Shown here piece after piece: positions 23,396 through 34,930 of a stretch of 64,000 nucleotides of DNA. Numbering within the stretch: the stretch's first letter is position 1; each line of letters begins with the position of its first letter. The notes beneath the pieces are model-generated. The model was not told the origin of the DNA. It was given only the letters and a program-made list of their open reading frames with translations, and searched no databases. Made by a program: the position numbers and the translations under genes. This DNA comes from Paulownia fortunei (taxonomy: Eukaryota; Streptophyta; Magnoliopsida; Lamiales; Paulowniaceae), in NCBI GenBank assembly GCA_019321725.1, contig CM033114.1, positions 12,566,278-12,630,277 of the forward strand, written 5' to 3'.

Positions 23396-24902
23396 TAATA
23401 CTTTCTGATTATGTTTATTTAATTTATATGTAAATTGAATATTTATATATTTAATTGATTATTTATTTGGGATTATGTTGTTTACAATTTCAATGATTTA
23501 GTTGAATAAACTTGACAAAACAAGTGAAAAACTAAAGAAAATCCACGTGCACAATGCCCAACGAGCACTTACGCTGCAGCGCTGCCACAGTGCTTGTGAG
23601 GCTTGGAGACTAGCATTGATGCCCAGCGACTGTTGTATGACAGCAGTCCAGTATTTGCGATGCGGCCCATATCTGAAATAGTGCCCAATATGCACAAATG
23701 CCTCTTTTGTTCTGTCTAATCACGTAATTATTATGCGATGGATTTGTTTTAATTGTTAAAGCAAGAATGAAGATCAAAATAAAACAAGCCACAAGAGTTG
23801 AATTCTTGATTCAAGAATATGATTCTTGAATTCTCAAGATTTCAAATTTTGCATTCAAGAATTTAATTCTTGGATTCAAGACATCAAGATTTATGAAATC
23901 TTGAAACTCTTGATTCAAAAATTTCATGGTTTATGAAATCTTGAAATTATTGAATTAATGGCAACAATAGAATCAAGGAAGTTAATTTCCTAATCAAGAA
24001 AATTAGTTTTTTGATTAAGTTTTTTTTTCCAAGATTTCTTAATATGATCAAGAAATCAAGAATTCTTGATGATTGATCAAGAAAAGGGGCAACAGTTCTA
24101 GACTTGTGCTCATTTTGTTTTAACATGCAAACGTTGCATGAAAATTGAGTTTTTCAAAATTAAAATTAAAAGTTAATCTTATGAAAAATCAAGAATTTTG
24201 ATCCCAAATTTGAAAAAAATTGCACGTAACATAATTGGTAAATTTTACATGCTTTATGATTATAAAGCCTAAGCCAATGTGATTTGTTTAATTTTATGCA
24301 CTTTTTGGTTATTTTTGGATTTAATTAAAATGAGGTCTGTGAGTTTCGTCTTTTCTTTATTTTTGGTATAAATGTATTTCTATCTCTCTCTTATGTACCT
24401 TTTCTTGGACTTGTTCCAAGGTTTCTTGTAGTTTTATCAAATGTAATAAGAGTAGAGTTAGGTGGTGAGGTCTTAGTCTTTTTGTAAGTTGGCGAACTTT
24501 ACAAAAATATGGAATGAAGATAAAGAAAAGTGAGGAATGAAGGCTTATGAATGTATGAGATATATTTATGTAATAGATTGGTCTATTTGCATTTCAATTA
24601 TCACCCTTAGATTAACTGGTCCACTTTGGCTCAAGTGGATCGCATAGGATTAAAGGCCCATGATCATCCCTTATTTTAGTTTGTATGTGATGCATGTTGT
24701 AATTACTTAATGTATATCTTATGATGCTTTGCTTTGCTTTGATTGGCATTACTAGGATAGATAACATTAAACAAGGTAATCAAAAAATGAGACCTGCATG
24801 ATAAACAAACCTATGTGTTTCCCTTACTTGGATTAATTTCAAGTTTTAATCCTTTGGTTGCAAACCTTAAAGGTTTATATCAAGCAAAAGTGGGCATTAT
24901 TG
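23396..24902 (+). other. Leader of Copia copy 2
   Basis: This contains the family's GC-rich island (about 23560-23690), then a block matching other leaders: aaaatgaggtctgtgagtttcgtc near 24328 equals the aaaatgaggcctgcg block at 29413 and its inverted forms at 29850-29985. A further shared segment with ctcaagtggatc lies near 24634. It runs to 24902, where an LTR of opposite orientation begins. No gag or pol follows. A dense ttcaagaa/ttcttgaa cluster (23790-24080) is unique to this copy. Confidence 0.6.
23790..24080 (+). repeat. Cluster of short palindromic ttcaagaa / ttcttgaa motifs
   Basis: Variants of attcaagaat, gattcttgaat and caagaattcttgat recur through ~290 bp. Three perfect TTCnnGAA cores lie at 23810-23817, 23823-23830 and 23854-23861, with further near matches. 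TTCnnGAA is the minimal paired unit of plant heat-shock elements. The stretch may equally be a low-complexity expansion in an untranslated leader. Confidence 0.7.
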
Positions 24903-26588
24903 TGTTAGGTTCATAAAATCACAGAACTTATCGCAATGAAAATTTATCATTTATAAGCATACATACATAAGGATTATACAAAGAGTTATGGATTCGATGC
25001 GATTTTTAGTTACACCCGAATATTTCATTTTAACCAAAAATAAAATAAAGTTTGCGATTATTCCTCTCAATAGCACTTCAGCAATTGATGTGGATTTGAA
25101 CGATTCAAACTGTGGTAGTGATCAAAAACTATTTGCTGCATAAACCTATACGTCTTCCTCTAACGGTATCCATATAACGAGCAAGTTTGATACCTCTACC
25201 TGAAGATATCAAACCTTGTCCCTAAACTAGAATTTTGGGAGTGTTGATTAATTCCAATATCAACACGGTGATAAGAGAATTAATTAGAATATGTGTATAG
25301 CCTAGACAAATTTATAGAACTAGACTAGAGAAAATATGGAAGAAGATAAAAATATTTTTTCAGCTTTTTGGAGAGGAGAGGTGACTAATTTTGCATCTTG
25401 TAATGCACTAATTTTCAGCCCCTTTAATGGTGCATATATACACTATTGAGTTCTTGACCTAATCCCATTAGGTCTCTAATTTTCTTCCATATTTATCTCA
25501 TTCTTGTTTCTATCCAAGAGATATCTTGGATTAGTTTTCTATTATGACTCAAAGTCATAATTGATTATTTTCCAAGACATGGAGTCTTTGATTCATAATC
25601 ATAGACCACCAATGGGCCTCTCTTGCAAGCCCATTAGTAATTGATCTTTCCAATTAATTAATCTCTATTAACTAATTAAACCCAATCAAATTGGTTCTAG
25701 TGTACTAACCTAATTATATAGGCTCAATACAAATAATCCAATTATTTATATTAGTTAAAATAATTTAAATATTAAATTAATTTAAAATTCATTAATTGAT
25801 CTAATCAATTAATTAATTACTGTAAAAAAAGCCCTTAATCTTAATTAGGTCCAATTAAATAATCATATTATTTAATTAGACCTAATTAAGATAAGTATTA
25901 AATTAATTATAGTTTCAAGTTAATTAATCTCCATTAATTAATTTATTCCAACTCTTTGGATATTACTCTATATAGAAGTGATCTATCTTGTTTTGTGTAT
26001 GACCCATTAGGTTCACAACTAAGCTACATATGGACTTGCACCTATTGCAACTTAGTGAATAAAAAATATATTCAGATTAATCAATTAATTAATTAATCCA
26101 TCTTGGAATTAACTACATATGTCCAAGAACCTCACAAGTCAAGGGAAGCACGTAGTAGTGCATCTTGACTGCCTAGTCTTTACTGAAATGACAAGTAAAC
26201 CTATTTATGTTATGAGTATCATGCAAGTTTGGTCCTTCCATCAACTAATCACCCAGCTAAATCTAATGCATTGATTATTAGTCAAAATCTTATTTAACTT
26301 AATAAATATGATTTCATTTCTAGTCACATGGACTCCTAATGAATCATTAGAAAACCTCTGTCTAATATTCATTCTGCTCTGGCCAGAGTCTTTTCGAGGT
26401 ATGTTCCATAATGACCATCATATGCGCGACCATCCCCTATAGTTAAGTATGGTCTAGGGACCATCTAATCGACTAAATATAATTAAGAATAAAGAAAAAT
26501 ATAATTTTATTAATATATTTTGAATAATATTATTTTTACAGGAGTATACAAGTGACCACTAATTGGCTCGCTAGGAACTATTCTAACA
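24903..26588 (-). repeat. Copia family LTR, copy 3 (3' LTR, inverted)
   Basis: On the minus strand it starts tgttagaatagttcc (26588) and ends ..atgaacctaaca (24903), matching the family terminus gaaccca. Before its start, the minus strand reads a family-specific internal 3' end and PPT (26589-26628), so this is a 3' LTR. Beyond 24903 no PBS is seen. It abuts the leader of copy 2, so copy 3 probably inserted into copy 2. Confidence 0.72.
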
Positions 26589-26628
26589 ATCTCTAACTTA
26601 CCCTAGAGTCAATTATCCATGTACCTAA
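26589..26628 (-). other. Internal 3' end and polypurine tract remnant of copy 3
   Basis: The minus strand reads tacatggataattgact and then a degraded gtaagttagagat before the LTR. This lines up base for base with the end of copy 1 pol and PPT (tacatgggcaattggggc..gtgggagat). Only 40 bp survive before the next LTR (copy 4) begins at 26629, which marks copy 4 as a later insertion or the point of a deletion. Confidence 0.7.
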
Positions 26629-28881
26629 TGTTAGAGTAGTGCCCAACAAGCTAATTAGTGATGAGCTTTTACACTCTTGTAAAAATAATCTTATTATTCA
26701 TACTGTTTAAATATATAAAAGGTATTTCTTTATCTTTAATTATTTTTATCAATTAGATAAAGTCCCTACATCATTTTTAGCTATGGAGCATGATAACGCA
26801 TATGATGGTGATCATGGAATATGCCTCTATGACTTTGATCTTAAATATGTTTCGAGTTGGAGGTTCATTGAGATGGGACATTGATAAGCCCGATAGACTC
26901 ACACACACAATGCATACTCGAAAGTAGAATGTTTCATTCCTTAGACATTGGCGTAGGGATGCTAGTACATGTGTGTGAGTGCTTGTTAAGGAACGAGTAC
27001 ACTGAACGAACTGCTGAGGAATTCTCAATTGGAAAGCATTATTTGTCAAATGAGGATTTTCTACTTACGATAGTGCATTAATTAGTTATTTGACTTAAGG
27101 TACCATGGTGGCCTTGTGCACGAAATCATACACTTTGATGTATTTTCTAATTGCATGACAATCATAAGGGGCTTACATTGGGTGTATGATCTTCGTGTAT
27201 GGAGGTTAATAAGTAGCCAATAAATGATTCGTCACCTATCTGATAGGATAGGAGAATCTCCTATATTTTCATAGTCTTTAATCCCGAAAACCTTAACCAA
27301 GGCAGGATGAATACTAAACATAGGGTTTTCAACCGATTCATCAAAGGATCAATGTAACTTGAAATAGAATCATAGTTATTAAGTCAAAATAGGGTTTCGA
27401 CTAATAATCCATGCCCTAAACTTAATCAGGAGATTAGTTGATGGAGGGATCGTATTTGCATAGCACTCGTAATAGAAAAAGTGCACTTGCTTTTCACCTA
27501 AAACTAGGTAGTCGAGATGCACTGCTAGGTGCTTCCCTTGATTTATGATGTTCTAAAAATTAAGGGGTTAATTCTAAGCGGATTAATTAATTGGATTAAT
27601 TAGTTGGAATATTAAATTTATTCATAAGTTGTAAAGGTTGTAAGCTCATTGCTAGCTTAGTTGCGAACCTAATGGGTGACATAAATTAAGATGATCCACT
27701 TCTATATCTATTTTTGTAATCCAAAGTGTTGGATTAAGTTGATTAATGGAGATTAATCAACTTGAGTTAGAATTAATTTAAATAATTAAATTAATTCATT
27801 CAAATAAATAATATGATTATTTATTGGAACCTAATAATGATTAGGGGCACTTGAGAATGAATTAATTAATTGAAGGAGATCAATTGTATTAGCTTAGTCT
27901 AAAATTAATTTAAGAAGTTAAATTAATTTAACAAATTTAAGTAATATAATTATTTTAATTTGGCCTAATATGATTAGGTGACCTATGATGGAACCAACTA
28001 ATTAATTGATTAGATCAATTAATTGTATTTGGCTTTTTAATTAATTGATGGAGTTCAATTAATTGGACTTTAGTAATTAATTAGAATCCAATCCCATGGG
28101 GTTAGAGGCCCATTAGGATTTTATAATTGCTAGAATTAAAGAGTCCTAATAAAGATGGAAAGAATTTATCTTGAAGTGAAAGAAATAAGAGATAAGGAAG
28201 GATATGGTTTCCTAATTATATTAGGGGACTAATTAGGGTAAGAGTTGGAGACCTAATAGGATTAGGTCAAGACTACATTGTGTGTATATAAACACACAAT
28301 ATAAGGGCCAAAAACTACAAGCAAGAGAGCTAAAATTTTCGGCCCCCTTTTCTCTTCTCCTTCTCATTTTTTTTTTTGGGGGGGGGGTGGGTATTCTATT
28401 TTCATTCTTCAAGAAAAATTACTCCATCAAAAGGTTTCATCCCTTTTTTATTAAAAGGTTAATTCTTCCATCACTTGTTGATTCAATAATTAATCTTCAC
28501 TATCAAAAAGATATATAAATAAAAAGTTTAAATTTACTAGCAAGAATTTGAAACTTGTGGATCTGTTCAAAATTGTGGATACCATTACAAGGACTACACT
28601 TGGATTCCTTGGTGAACGTTTTAAGAGGTCATCGAAATTGTTCAAGAGGAGCTTAAGGAATTTGAATTCCTTCTTACTCTCTTCATCAACCGGATTGCTT
28701 GAAAGGTATAATCGCAAAACTTTAGTTGTTTAATTTTATTAGACGAGCAATCAGAAACACAAATCAAAAATCGCATCAAAATCAGGATATGCATATTTAC
28801 ATATGATGTATGATTTTATTTCAATTGTTGAAAAATTTTAAATTTTCGTTGTGCTTGCAATCCCCTGATTATACGAACCCA
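26629..28881 (+). repeat. Copia family LTR, copy 4 (5' LTR)
   Basis: It starts tgttagagtagtgcccaaca and ends ..atacgaaccca, four bases before a perfect PBS. It is the best preserved LTR of the family in the window (about 2253 bp) and carries all family blocks. A T-run followed by a G-run (about 28367-28387) lies inside. Short ORFs at 26777-27081 and 28282-28733 overlap each other on both strands and have no recognisable product. Confidence 0.78.
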
Positions 28882-28885
28882 ATAG

Positions 28886-28898
28886 TGGTATCAGAGCC
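28886..28898 (+). other. Primer binding site, Copia copy 4
   Basis: tggtatcagagcc is identical to the site of copy 1 (2448-2460) and lies just after the end of the copy 4 LTR. Confidence 0.8.
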
Positions 28899-29520
28899 TA
28901 AGTTTATGCATTTTGATTATTTTCATGATATTTTATATTGAATCGTTCATATGATGAAAAATATGTTTAATTGCATTTTTGTTTGGGAATTATAATTTTG
29001 GAATTTTCTGCATGATTTTGAAGTGTTAAATTGCATAACACAAAAACAAAACAAATAAAAAAAATGGGTTGGACGCGTCATGGTGTTGCGGCGTGAGATG
29101 CTGGCATCGCAGTTCCTGACATGCAATTTTGCTAGGCAGCAAATTGTCTGTTGCCCGTTTTCGTGTCACATGCAGAAAATTTAATTTTTAATTTTTAAAA
29201 TTAAATATTAAATTTAAAATTTGGAAAATTATTTTTATGAAAAACCATGAATTAATTCCCAAACTAGAAAAACGTGATTTTTAACAACATGGTAAATTTA
29301 CATGCTTTGAATTTTTATCATGTGATAATTAAATTAAGCATGAATGGGATGAATGATCGTGGAGCCTAAACCGTTTATTTTCTATGTATGGTTATGCTTT
29401 GGGTTTTTTATTAAAATGAGGCCTGCGGTCTCGCCTTTTCTCTATTTTTGACTTTGAATATAAATTCTATCTCCCTCCAACGTATCTCCCCTTGGAAGAA
29501 ATTCCAAGGTTTCTTATTAG
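28899..29520 (+). other. Leader of Copia copy 4
   Basis: This is AT-rich leader with the GC-rich island at about 29070-29170 (gacgcgtcatggtgttgcgg and on) and the aaaatgaggcctgcg block at 29413. It ends in the block gaaattccaaggtttctt (about 29498-29515). The same block appears inverted at about 29865-29885 in copy 5. There is no gag: the opposite-orientation leader of copy 5 follows. Confidence 0.62.
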
Positions 29521-29549
29521 GTTAAAGAGTAGTATTAGAATCAAAAGAA

Positions 29550-30385
29550 AAACATTAAATAAACCTATGCATGCATCTAATATACATATATAATAAGGAA
29601 TGATCAAAAGCCATATCCTATGCAATCAGCTTGAGCCAAAGTGGATCTAGTAAGGGTAATTATTAAAATGCAAACAGATCCTATCTATTAAATTCATAGA
29701 CCTTTATTCCTTGGTTTTTCCATCTTGCTCTGTCTTTTTGTTAAACAAAAAAAAAATATTTCCTCATACCCTAATACTATTCTTTCCACTGAAGGCGCTT
29801 TTAATGGCTCCAAGCTGGAAAAACTCACTCCAAACCTATCCAAGTGGTGAATCAGTTTCAATTACTATTCCTAACAAGAAACCTTGGAATTTCTTTAATG
29901 GAGAAGTACATAGGAGGGAGGATGAAATTATATTTGGAGTAAAAATAGAGAAAGGCGAGACACGCAGGCCTCATTTTAATTAAAAATTAAAAAAACATCA
30001 CAATCATGCATTCATAACACATATAGAATACCCATACATTGGTCTAGACTCTTTGATCATCTGCACATACATGCCTAATTTACACATCTAATTTAATAAA
30101 TTCAAAGCACGTAAATTTACCCATCTTTCATATGACGATTTTTAGATTTGGGATAAAAGCTTTTGGTTATTCATAAAACATCCTTTTTATTGATTTTAAA
30201 ATTAACCATTACTGAAAATTGAATAAACCAAAACCATGTAACTTTTACACAAAAATAGAAAAATTTGAAACTAGGTATCGGCACTGCAGCGCCTAGGCTT
30301 GGCGCTATGGCCCTTCGAGAAAGTTTCTAATCATGCCACAACGTTGAGCCCTTGTGTTGCAGCCTAATAGCTTTAAAAGCTTTTT
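29550..30385 (-). other. Leader of Copia copy 5 (inverted)
   Basis: Read on the minus strand it reproduces the leader of copy 4: GC-rich island (30280-30365), then tttaaaatc-type AT blocks, then the ggcctgcgtgtctcgcc segment near 29970. It continues with catgcatctaatatac-type sequence at 29560-29600, shared with copy 6 at 34990-35040. It lies next to a truncated LTR in the same orientation. The ORF at 29711-29983 is not supported as a gene. Confidence 0.6.
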
Positions 30386-30409
30386 AGAGTATTTTGGACT
30401 CTCGTGAAT

Positions 30410-31388
30410 ATAAAATATATTGAATATAAGAGCCCATAGTGAATATAAAATATATTGATTAATTAATTATTCTAATTAATTAATCCATCTTGAAATTAAC
30501 TCCTTAATTCCAAGAACTTCAAATGTCAAGGGAAGCACCTAGCAGTGCATCTTACTACCTAATTTTAGGTGGAATAGCAGGCGAACCTATTTTTATTACT
30601 AGTAACATACAAGTCCGATCCTTCCATCAAATAACCTCCCAACAAAGTTTCGAGCATAGATTATTAATCAAAACCGTATTTGATTTAATGACTATGATTT
30701 CATTTCTAGTCACATTGACTCCTGATGAATCATTAGAAAATTCTCGTCTAACATTCATCCTGCTCTGGCTAGAGTCTTCTCGAGCCAAAGACCATGAAAT
30801 GCATAGGAGATTCACATATTCTTCTAGATAGGAAATGAATCATTTGTTGTCCACTCATTAAGCTCCATACACAAAGACCATATACCCAACCTAAACCCCT
30901 TGTGATGGTCATACAATTGGAAAATACCTCAAAGCATATAATGTCATGCACAAGGCTACTATAGTGTCTCAAGTCAAATGACTAAGTCATGCACTATCTT
31001 AACTAGGAAATTCTAATTCGACAAATAATGTTTCCAATTGAGAATTTTCTACATACATGTTCAGTGTACTCATTCCCCAATGATCACCCTCACACATGCA
31101 CTAGCTTTACCATATCGATACCTATAGAACAAGACATATTCCTTTTGAGCATGCATTATATGCACGAGTTTTTAAGTATTTATCGGTGTCCTATCTCAAT
31201 GAACCCTCAACTTAGAACTAATTTAAGACCATATCCATACAGGTATATTCCATGTTCGTCATCATATAAGCGACCATCCCTGTTGTTATGTATGGTCTAG
31301 GGACTTTATCTAAATGCGTAAATACAAAAAGATAAAGAAATGTCAGTTTTATTAGTATAATTTGAATAAGATAGTCTGTTACAAAAAC
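30410..31388 (-). repeat. Copia family LTR, copy 5, both ends truncated
   Basis: The minus-strand sequence matches the first half of the family LTR: ctttatctaa/agtccctagaccat near its start, the cgcttatatgatg block, and the accatctt-to-attaattaattag centre. About 55 bp of the 5' end and roughly 1.2 kb of the 3' half (with the PBS) are missing. It lies between the RT of copy 6 and the leader of copy 5, an order suggesting an LTR shared by two recombined elements. Confidence 0.6.
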
Positions 31389-31439
31389 TAGATTCCCTAT
31401 CCCAGCTTCAGTTCTCCATAACCATAGTCCATGAAGATG

Positions 31440-32430
31440 ATTTCAGTGTTTCACAAGCACCTAAAATATCTTTTCTACAACTTTCAATATTTTTCGCATG
31501 AATTTGACTCATATCTGCTTGTAACAATCAGAAAATTTATGATATCACATCTCGTACATAGATTTATATACATTATGCTTCTAAGAGGATACATAAAGTA
31601 CATAAGTTATACTTTTCTCTTTCCACTAGAAGTCTTTAAGGACATAGACTTCAAAAAAGAAAACCCACTCATAGGCAGGAATCTCTTCTAGGATTCTTTA
31701 TGCTAAACCCTTTTACCATCTATTTATGTGAATTTGGGATAATTCAAGCATCTTTTTTTATTCATATAGATCTAAATCCCCAATCTCTAAAATATTTTTT
31801 TCCAAATCCCTCATGGAGAACTTTGTAGATAATAAGTCTTAGTTAACTCTAACATTCCTACACCGTCACTATGAGTAGAATGTTATCAACACAATAAAAT
31901 CTACTATGCTCCCACTAGCCTTCTTGTACACACTTGGTTCATCCACATTCCTGAGGAAATCAAACCATTTGGCTAACTCAGCAAATTGATTGTTCCAACT
32001 TTAGGAAGTATATTTTGAGTCCATAAGTGGACCTTTGATGCCTACAAAACTTTTTCTTGCATTTTTTTAATATAAAGGTCTTAGGCTGCTACACTTAGAT
32101 GTCTTTTCTTAATACCCTTATTGAGGAAGATGGTCCTCATATCACCCATATCTTAGTAGTCTTAACGCATAAATATGGAGAGCAAAATAATAGTGGATTG
32201 TGGCATTGCATCTGGTTAAAAGGTTTCCACAACAGTCAACACTTTGACTTTGAGCACAATCTTGGCCACTAGTTATGCCTTGTAAGTCATTACCTCCCCT
32301 TGTACTCCAAGCTTTTACTTGCAGACCTGCTTACAGCCAATGGGTACAATACCTTATGGTGGGTCCACTAAGGTCCATACCCTGTTAGAGTATAAAGAGT
32401 CCATCACATTTGGTATTTTACCAATTTTCT
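31440..32430 (-). pseudogene. Copy 6 reverse transcriptase, degenerate
   Basis: On the minus strand VWTLVDPP, GIVPIGCKQVCK and KLGVQGEVMTYK lie near 32390-32280. The RT end near 31690-31440 shows LKSMSLKTSSGKRK, IMYINLCTRCDII and SRYESNSCEKY, aligned with the LSPKTPEEK..SRYQSNPGE region of Copia RT. The middle with the YVDD motif is heavily eroded. RNase H does not follow; sequence passes directly into the truncated LTR. Confidence 0.75.
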
Positions 32431-32559
32431 AAATTGATATCATACATCATTTCCACAAAGAGATCCTTTCCTTATAAGTAGTTTTGAGTTCCTTTCAGAT
32501 CTCCTCAGAGGTTTTGTGTACTAGAAGTTTAGTAATTCATGAATGCACCATTGCCATTT

Positions 32560-33420
32560 ATAGGATAAATTGAAGTTCTTGAACTCCTTCAAGTTCTATA
32601 ATCTTGCCATTTCTATCGAATAAAAACTTCTTTTTCTCAAGAAGGTAGCATTTATCAAAATAAACACCTTTGTTTCTAGGAATCATAGAAATGGTATTCT
32701 TTAGATTCTCTTTGATATCCCACAAATTTGCATAAGTTAGATTTCTGTATCCAACCTATCTCCCATTAACTACTTGCAAAAGCAGGCCTCTCATATCCTA
32801 GGTATTTATCAGGAGTTTTTGCCACATCATATCTAATATGATATTTTAGGCATCGACTTAGATGACAATCTTATTTGATAAGAATGTCATTGATTCCAGG
32901 TGTATCCCTAGAATAAAAGAGGAAATTTAGTGAAACTCATTATGGATTCACTTTGAGAAAATCCAATTCTCTATAGATAATCAAGAAACTTTAAGCTCAA
33001 GCACTTACCTCATTGATCAAATTGAAGAGTCTTTGTACTTTTCTCAATTTGTTTCTCCATTTCATACCTAAAGTCTTTGAACTATTCAAAGAATTTTGAC
33101 TTGTACCTCTAAATATACACATATCCATACCTTGATGGATCATTGGTAAAGGTAATGAGGTAGTCGTAGTTTTCTTTAGCTCTAACACTTAGTGGCCCGC
33201 ATACATCCATAAGGATCAAATCTAATGGATTTGTGGAATGCTCCATTTGTCCATCAAATGGTGATTTGGTCATCTTCCAATTAGGCAAGATTCACACGTT
33301 GGCATGTCAAGCTCATCCTAAAGGTCAAGCATTTGTGCCAAATTGTGAAGTCTCTTCTCAAAGATATGTACTAATCATGCATGTCACAAGTATGTGGAAC
33401 TATGATTATCTAATTAAATT
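32560..33420 (-). pseudogene. Copy 6 integrase, degenerate
   Basis: Minus-strand blocks: KMTKSPFDGQ (the GKMTKaPF segment after the zinc-binding domain), LDLILMDVCGPLSVRAKENYDYLITFTNDPSRYGYV with the first catalytic aspartate, and at the C-terminal side a Copia-like KKKFLFDRNGKIIELEGVQEL near 32640-32570. The DDY following the fold has become NDP. Stops and deletions remove most of the central core. Confidence 0.75.
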
Positions 33421-33720
33421 CTATTTTATTGAATCTTGTAATATAGAATTTTCTGGTAGTATAAAATTAATTGCCAATGCATAAACATTATGAACTGTGG
33501 AATATTTCAATCCTTTGATTTTCCAATCAAACTTTTCTCGGTTCAAAAATGATTTTGTTCTCAATGTGTTTGGTACCAAAGGCAAACAATTAGTATTATC
33601 CCTAATTCCATCCAAAGCTAATTGGATCGTTCCTTTAGCTAATGAAGCAACCTTTGCTTCAATTCCAAGCTTAAGGATTGTCCTTCCTCTTAGCCTCATT
33701 CTTCTTGTCATCCCCTACAA
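33421..33720 (-). pseudogene. Copy 6 protease to integrase N-terminal region, degenerate
   Basis: A 96-residue open frame carries MRLRGRTILKLGIEAKVASL, AKGTIQLALDGIRDNTNCL and LVPNTLRTKSFLNREKFDW. It resembles the post-catalytic part of Copia protease, where a glycine-x-G and A-x-GTy-L block is followed by the VPsL-kNi-S region. The DTG/DSG catalytic motif is not preserved in frame. The frame stays open by chance of decay. Confidence 0.6.
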
Positions 33721-33889
33721 TGTTTTGTGGAGATATGGCATCCAATACCTAAGAAGAATTGTCAACACTAATATTTGATTTCAACAAAATACAAATTTGA
33801 ACTATAACTTGTTATAACTCTAAGTTTGGATTAAAAGCCTTTCTAATCCAAGGCTTGAATCAGAACACCTTCTAATTCATTTAAGCAAG

Positions 33890-33960
33890 TCCATACTTCC
33901 ATTTTCTATTTCTATGCCCCTTCATACCGCAATGGTTGCATAAACTTATCTTGTTCGGAT
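33890..33960 (-). pseudogene. Copy 6 gag zinc knuckle remnant
   Basis: The minus strand reads CNHCGMKGHRNRKWKYGLA, a CX2CX4HX4C knuckle in which the last cysteine is replaced by tryptophan. This is the nucleocapsid motif near the gag C-terminus of Copia elements. Upstream gag is not recognisable. Confidence 0.65.
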
Positions 33961-34930
33961 TAATCCTCTATTCAAGCTCGATTTTGTATTTTGTTTTTAT
34001 TAAGTACTCTTTTCTCGCTCCTTCTCTTATATCTTTAGTGTTAGAGCAGGTAGAACTAACAATCAAAATTGGGTTTTGACAACTAGAATCTCCTATAACT
34101 CTTTATAGAAGGTCCTTTTTCAATATTTTAGAAGGTCCTTTACAACTCTTTGTAGAATGTGCAATGGGAAGTGCTTTCATAACTTTTGTGAGAGTTGTTT
34201 CTACAACTATTGTAGAAAATAAACCTCTTAAATTTGAGAACCATTATCAAGTTTTAAGAGCAATTCGGATAGATTGGAGCTTAATAGTGTTTATTGTTGT
34301 CCAGAGAGGCAGAAAATTAAGCATCTACTCGACAATATATTTTTTTATAATATGATCTTTAATTATAAATGTCTTCCACTATTTTGTTTAAATCCCATCA
34401 CCCCCTAGATGGAGATTCGGGAAATCATATTTTCTAGTGGGCTTGAAACCCAATTAGCTTTGCCATACACCCCAATTTTATGAGTCCATATGACAAAACT
34501 AAAGATAGTTAACACATTAACAATTGTATCTCCATGCAACCCTCAAACTATTTTACCTTATTCTTCCCATACACCCCGATTTTAAGAGCCCATATGATAC
34601 TAAGTGTCAAGCATTGCCCATCAAACATTAATATGAATAAGACAACTAAAGTATGTCCTATGACTCGTGGCCAACACCCTTAGCCCTCCTACCCCACGGG
34701 CACCCCCATGCTAGTGGCAGTCACAACTATTACCTCTACTTAGCACATCTTACAAATTGTGGCCAATGGACTAAGCATGGCAGCATTTCACATGCCAACT
34801 ACTTTTGATGGAAGGCTTGGATGATTGGCTCCAATCCAATATTGCCCATTTACACTTGATATTAAATTTAGTTAAAATTTCTTAAATTTAAATTTCAAGT
34901 GATGGTTCATTTTATAATTCCAAGACCTCA
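33961..34930 (-). other. Copy 6 segment between leader and zinc knuckle; no protein recognised
   Basis: Gag should lie here but no gag similarity can be read. Two diverged copies of a ~45-bp segment with core ccatacaccc(c/a)attttaa lie at about 34455-34491 and 34566-34602. A local inverted motif ctacaactattgtag occurs near 34200. The stretch may contain inserted non-coding DNA. Confidence 0.4.

Noticed and set aside
30523..31300. Overlapping ORFs on both strands
   Set aside because: They fall inside a truncated Copia LTR and neither strand matches a protein.
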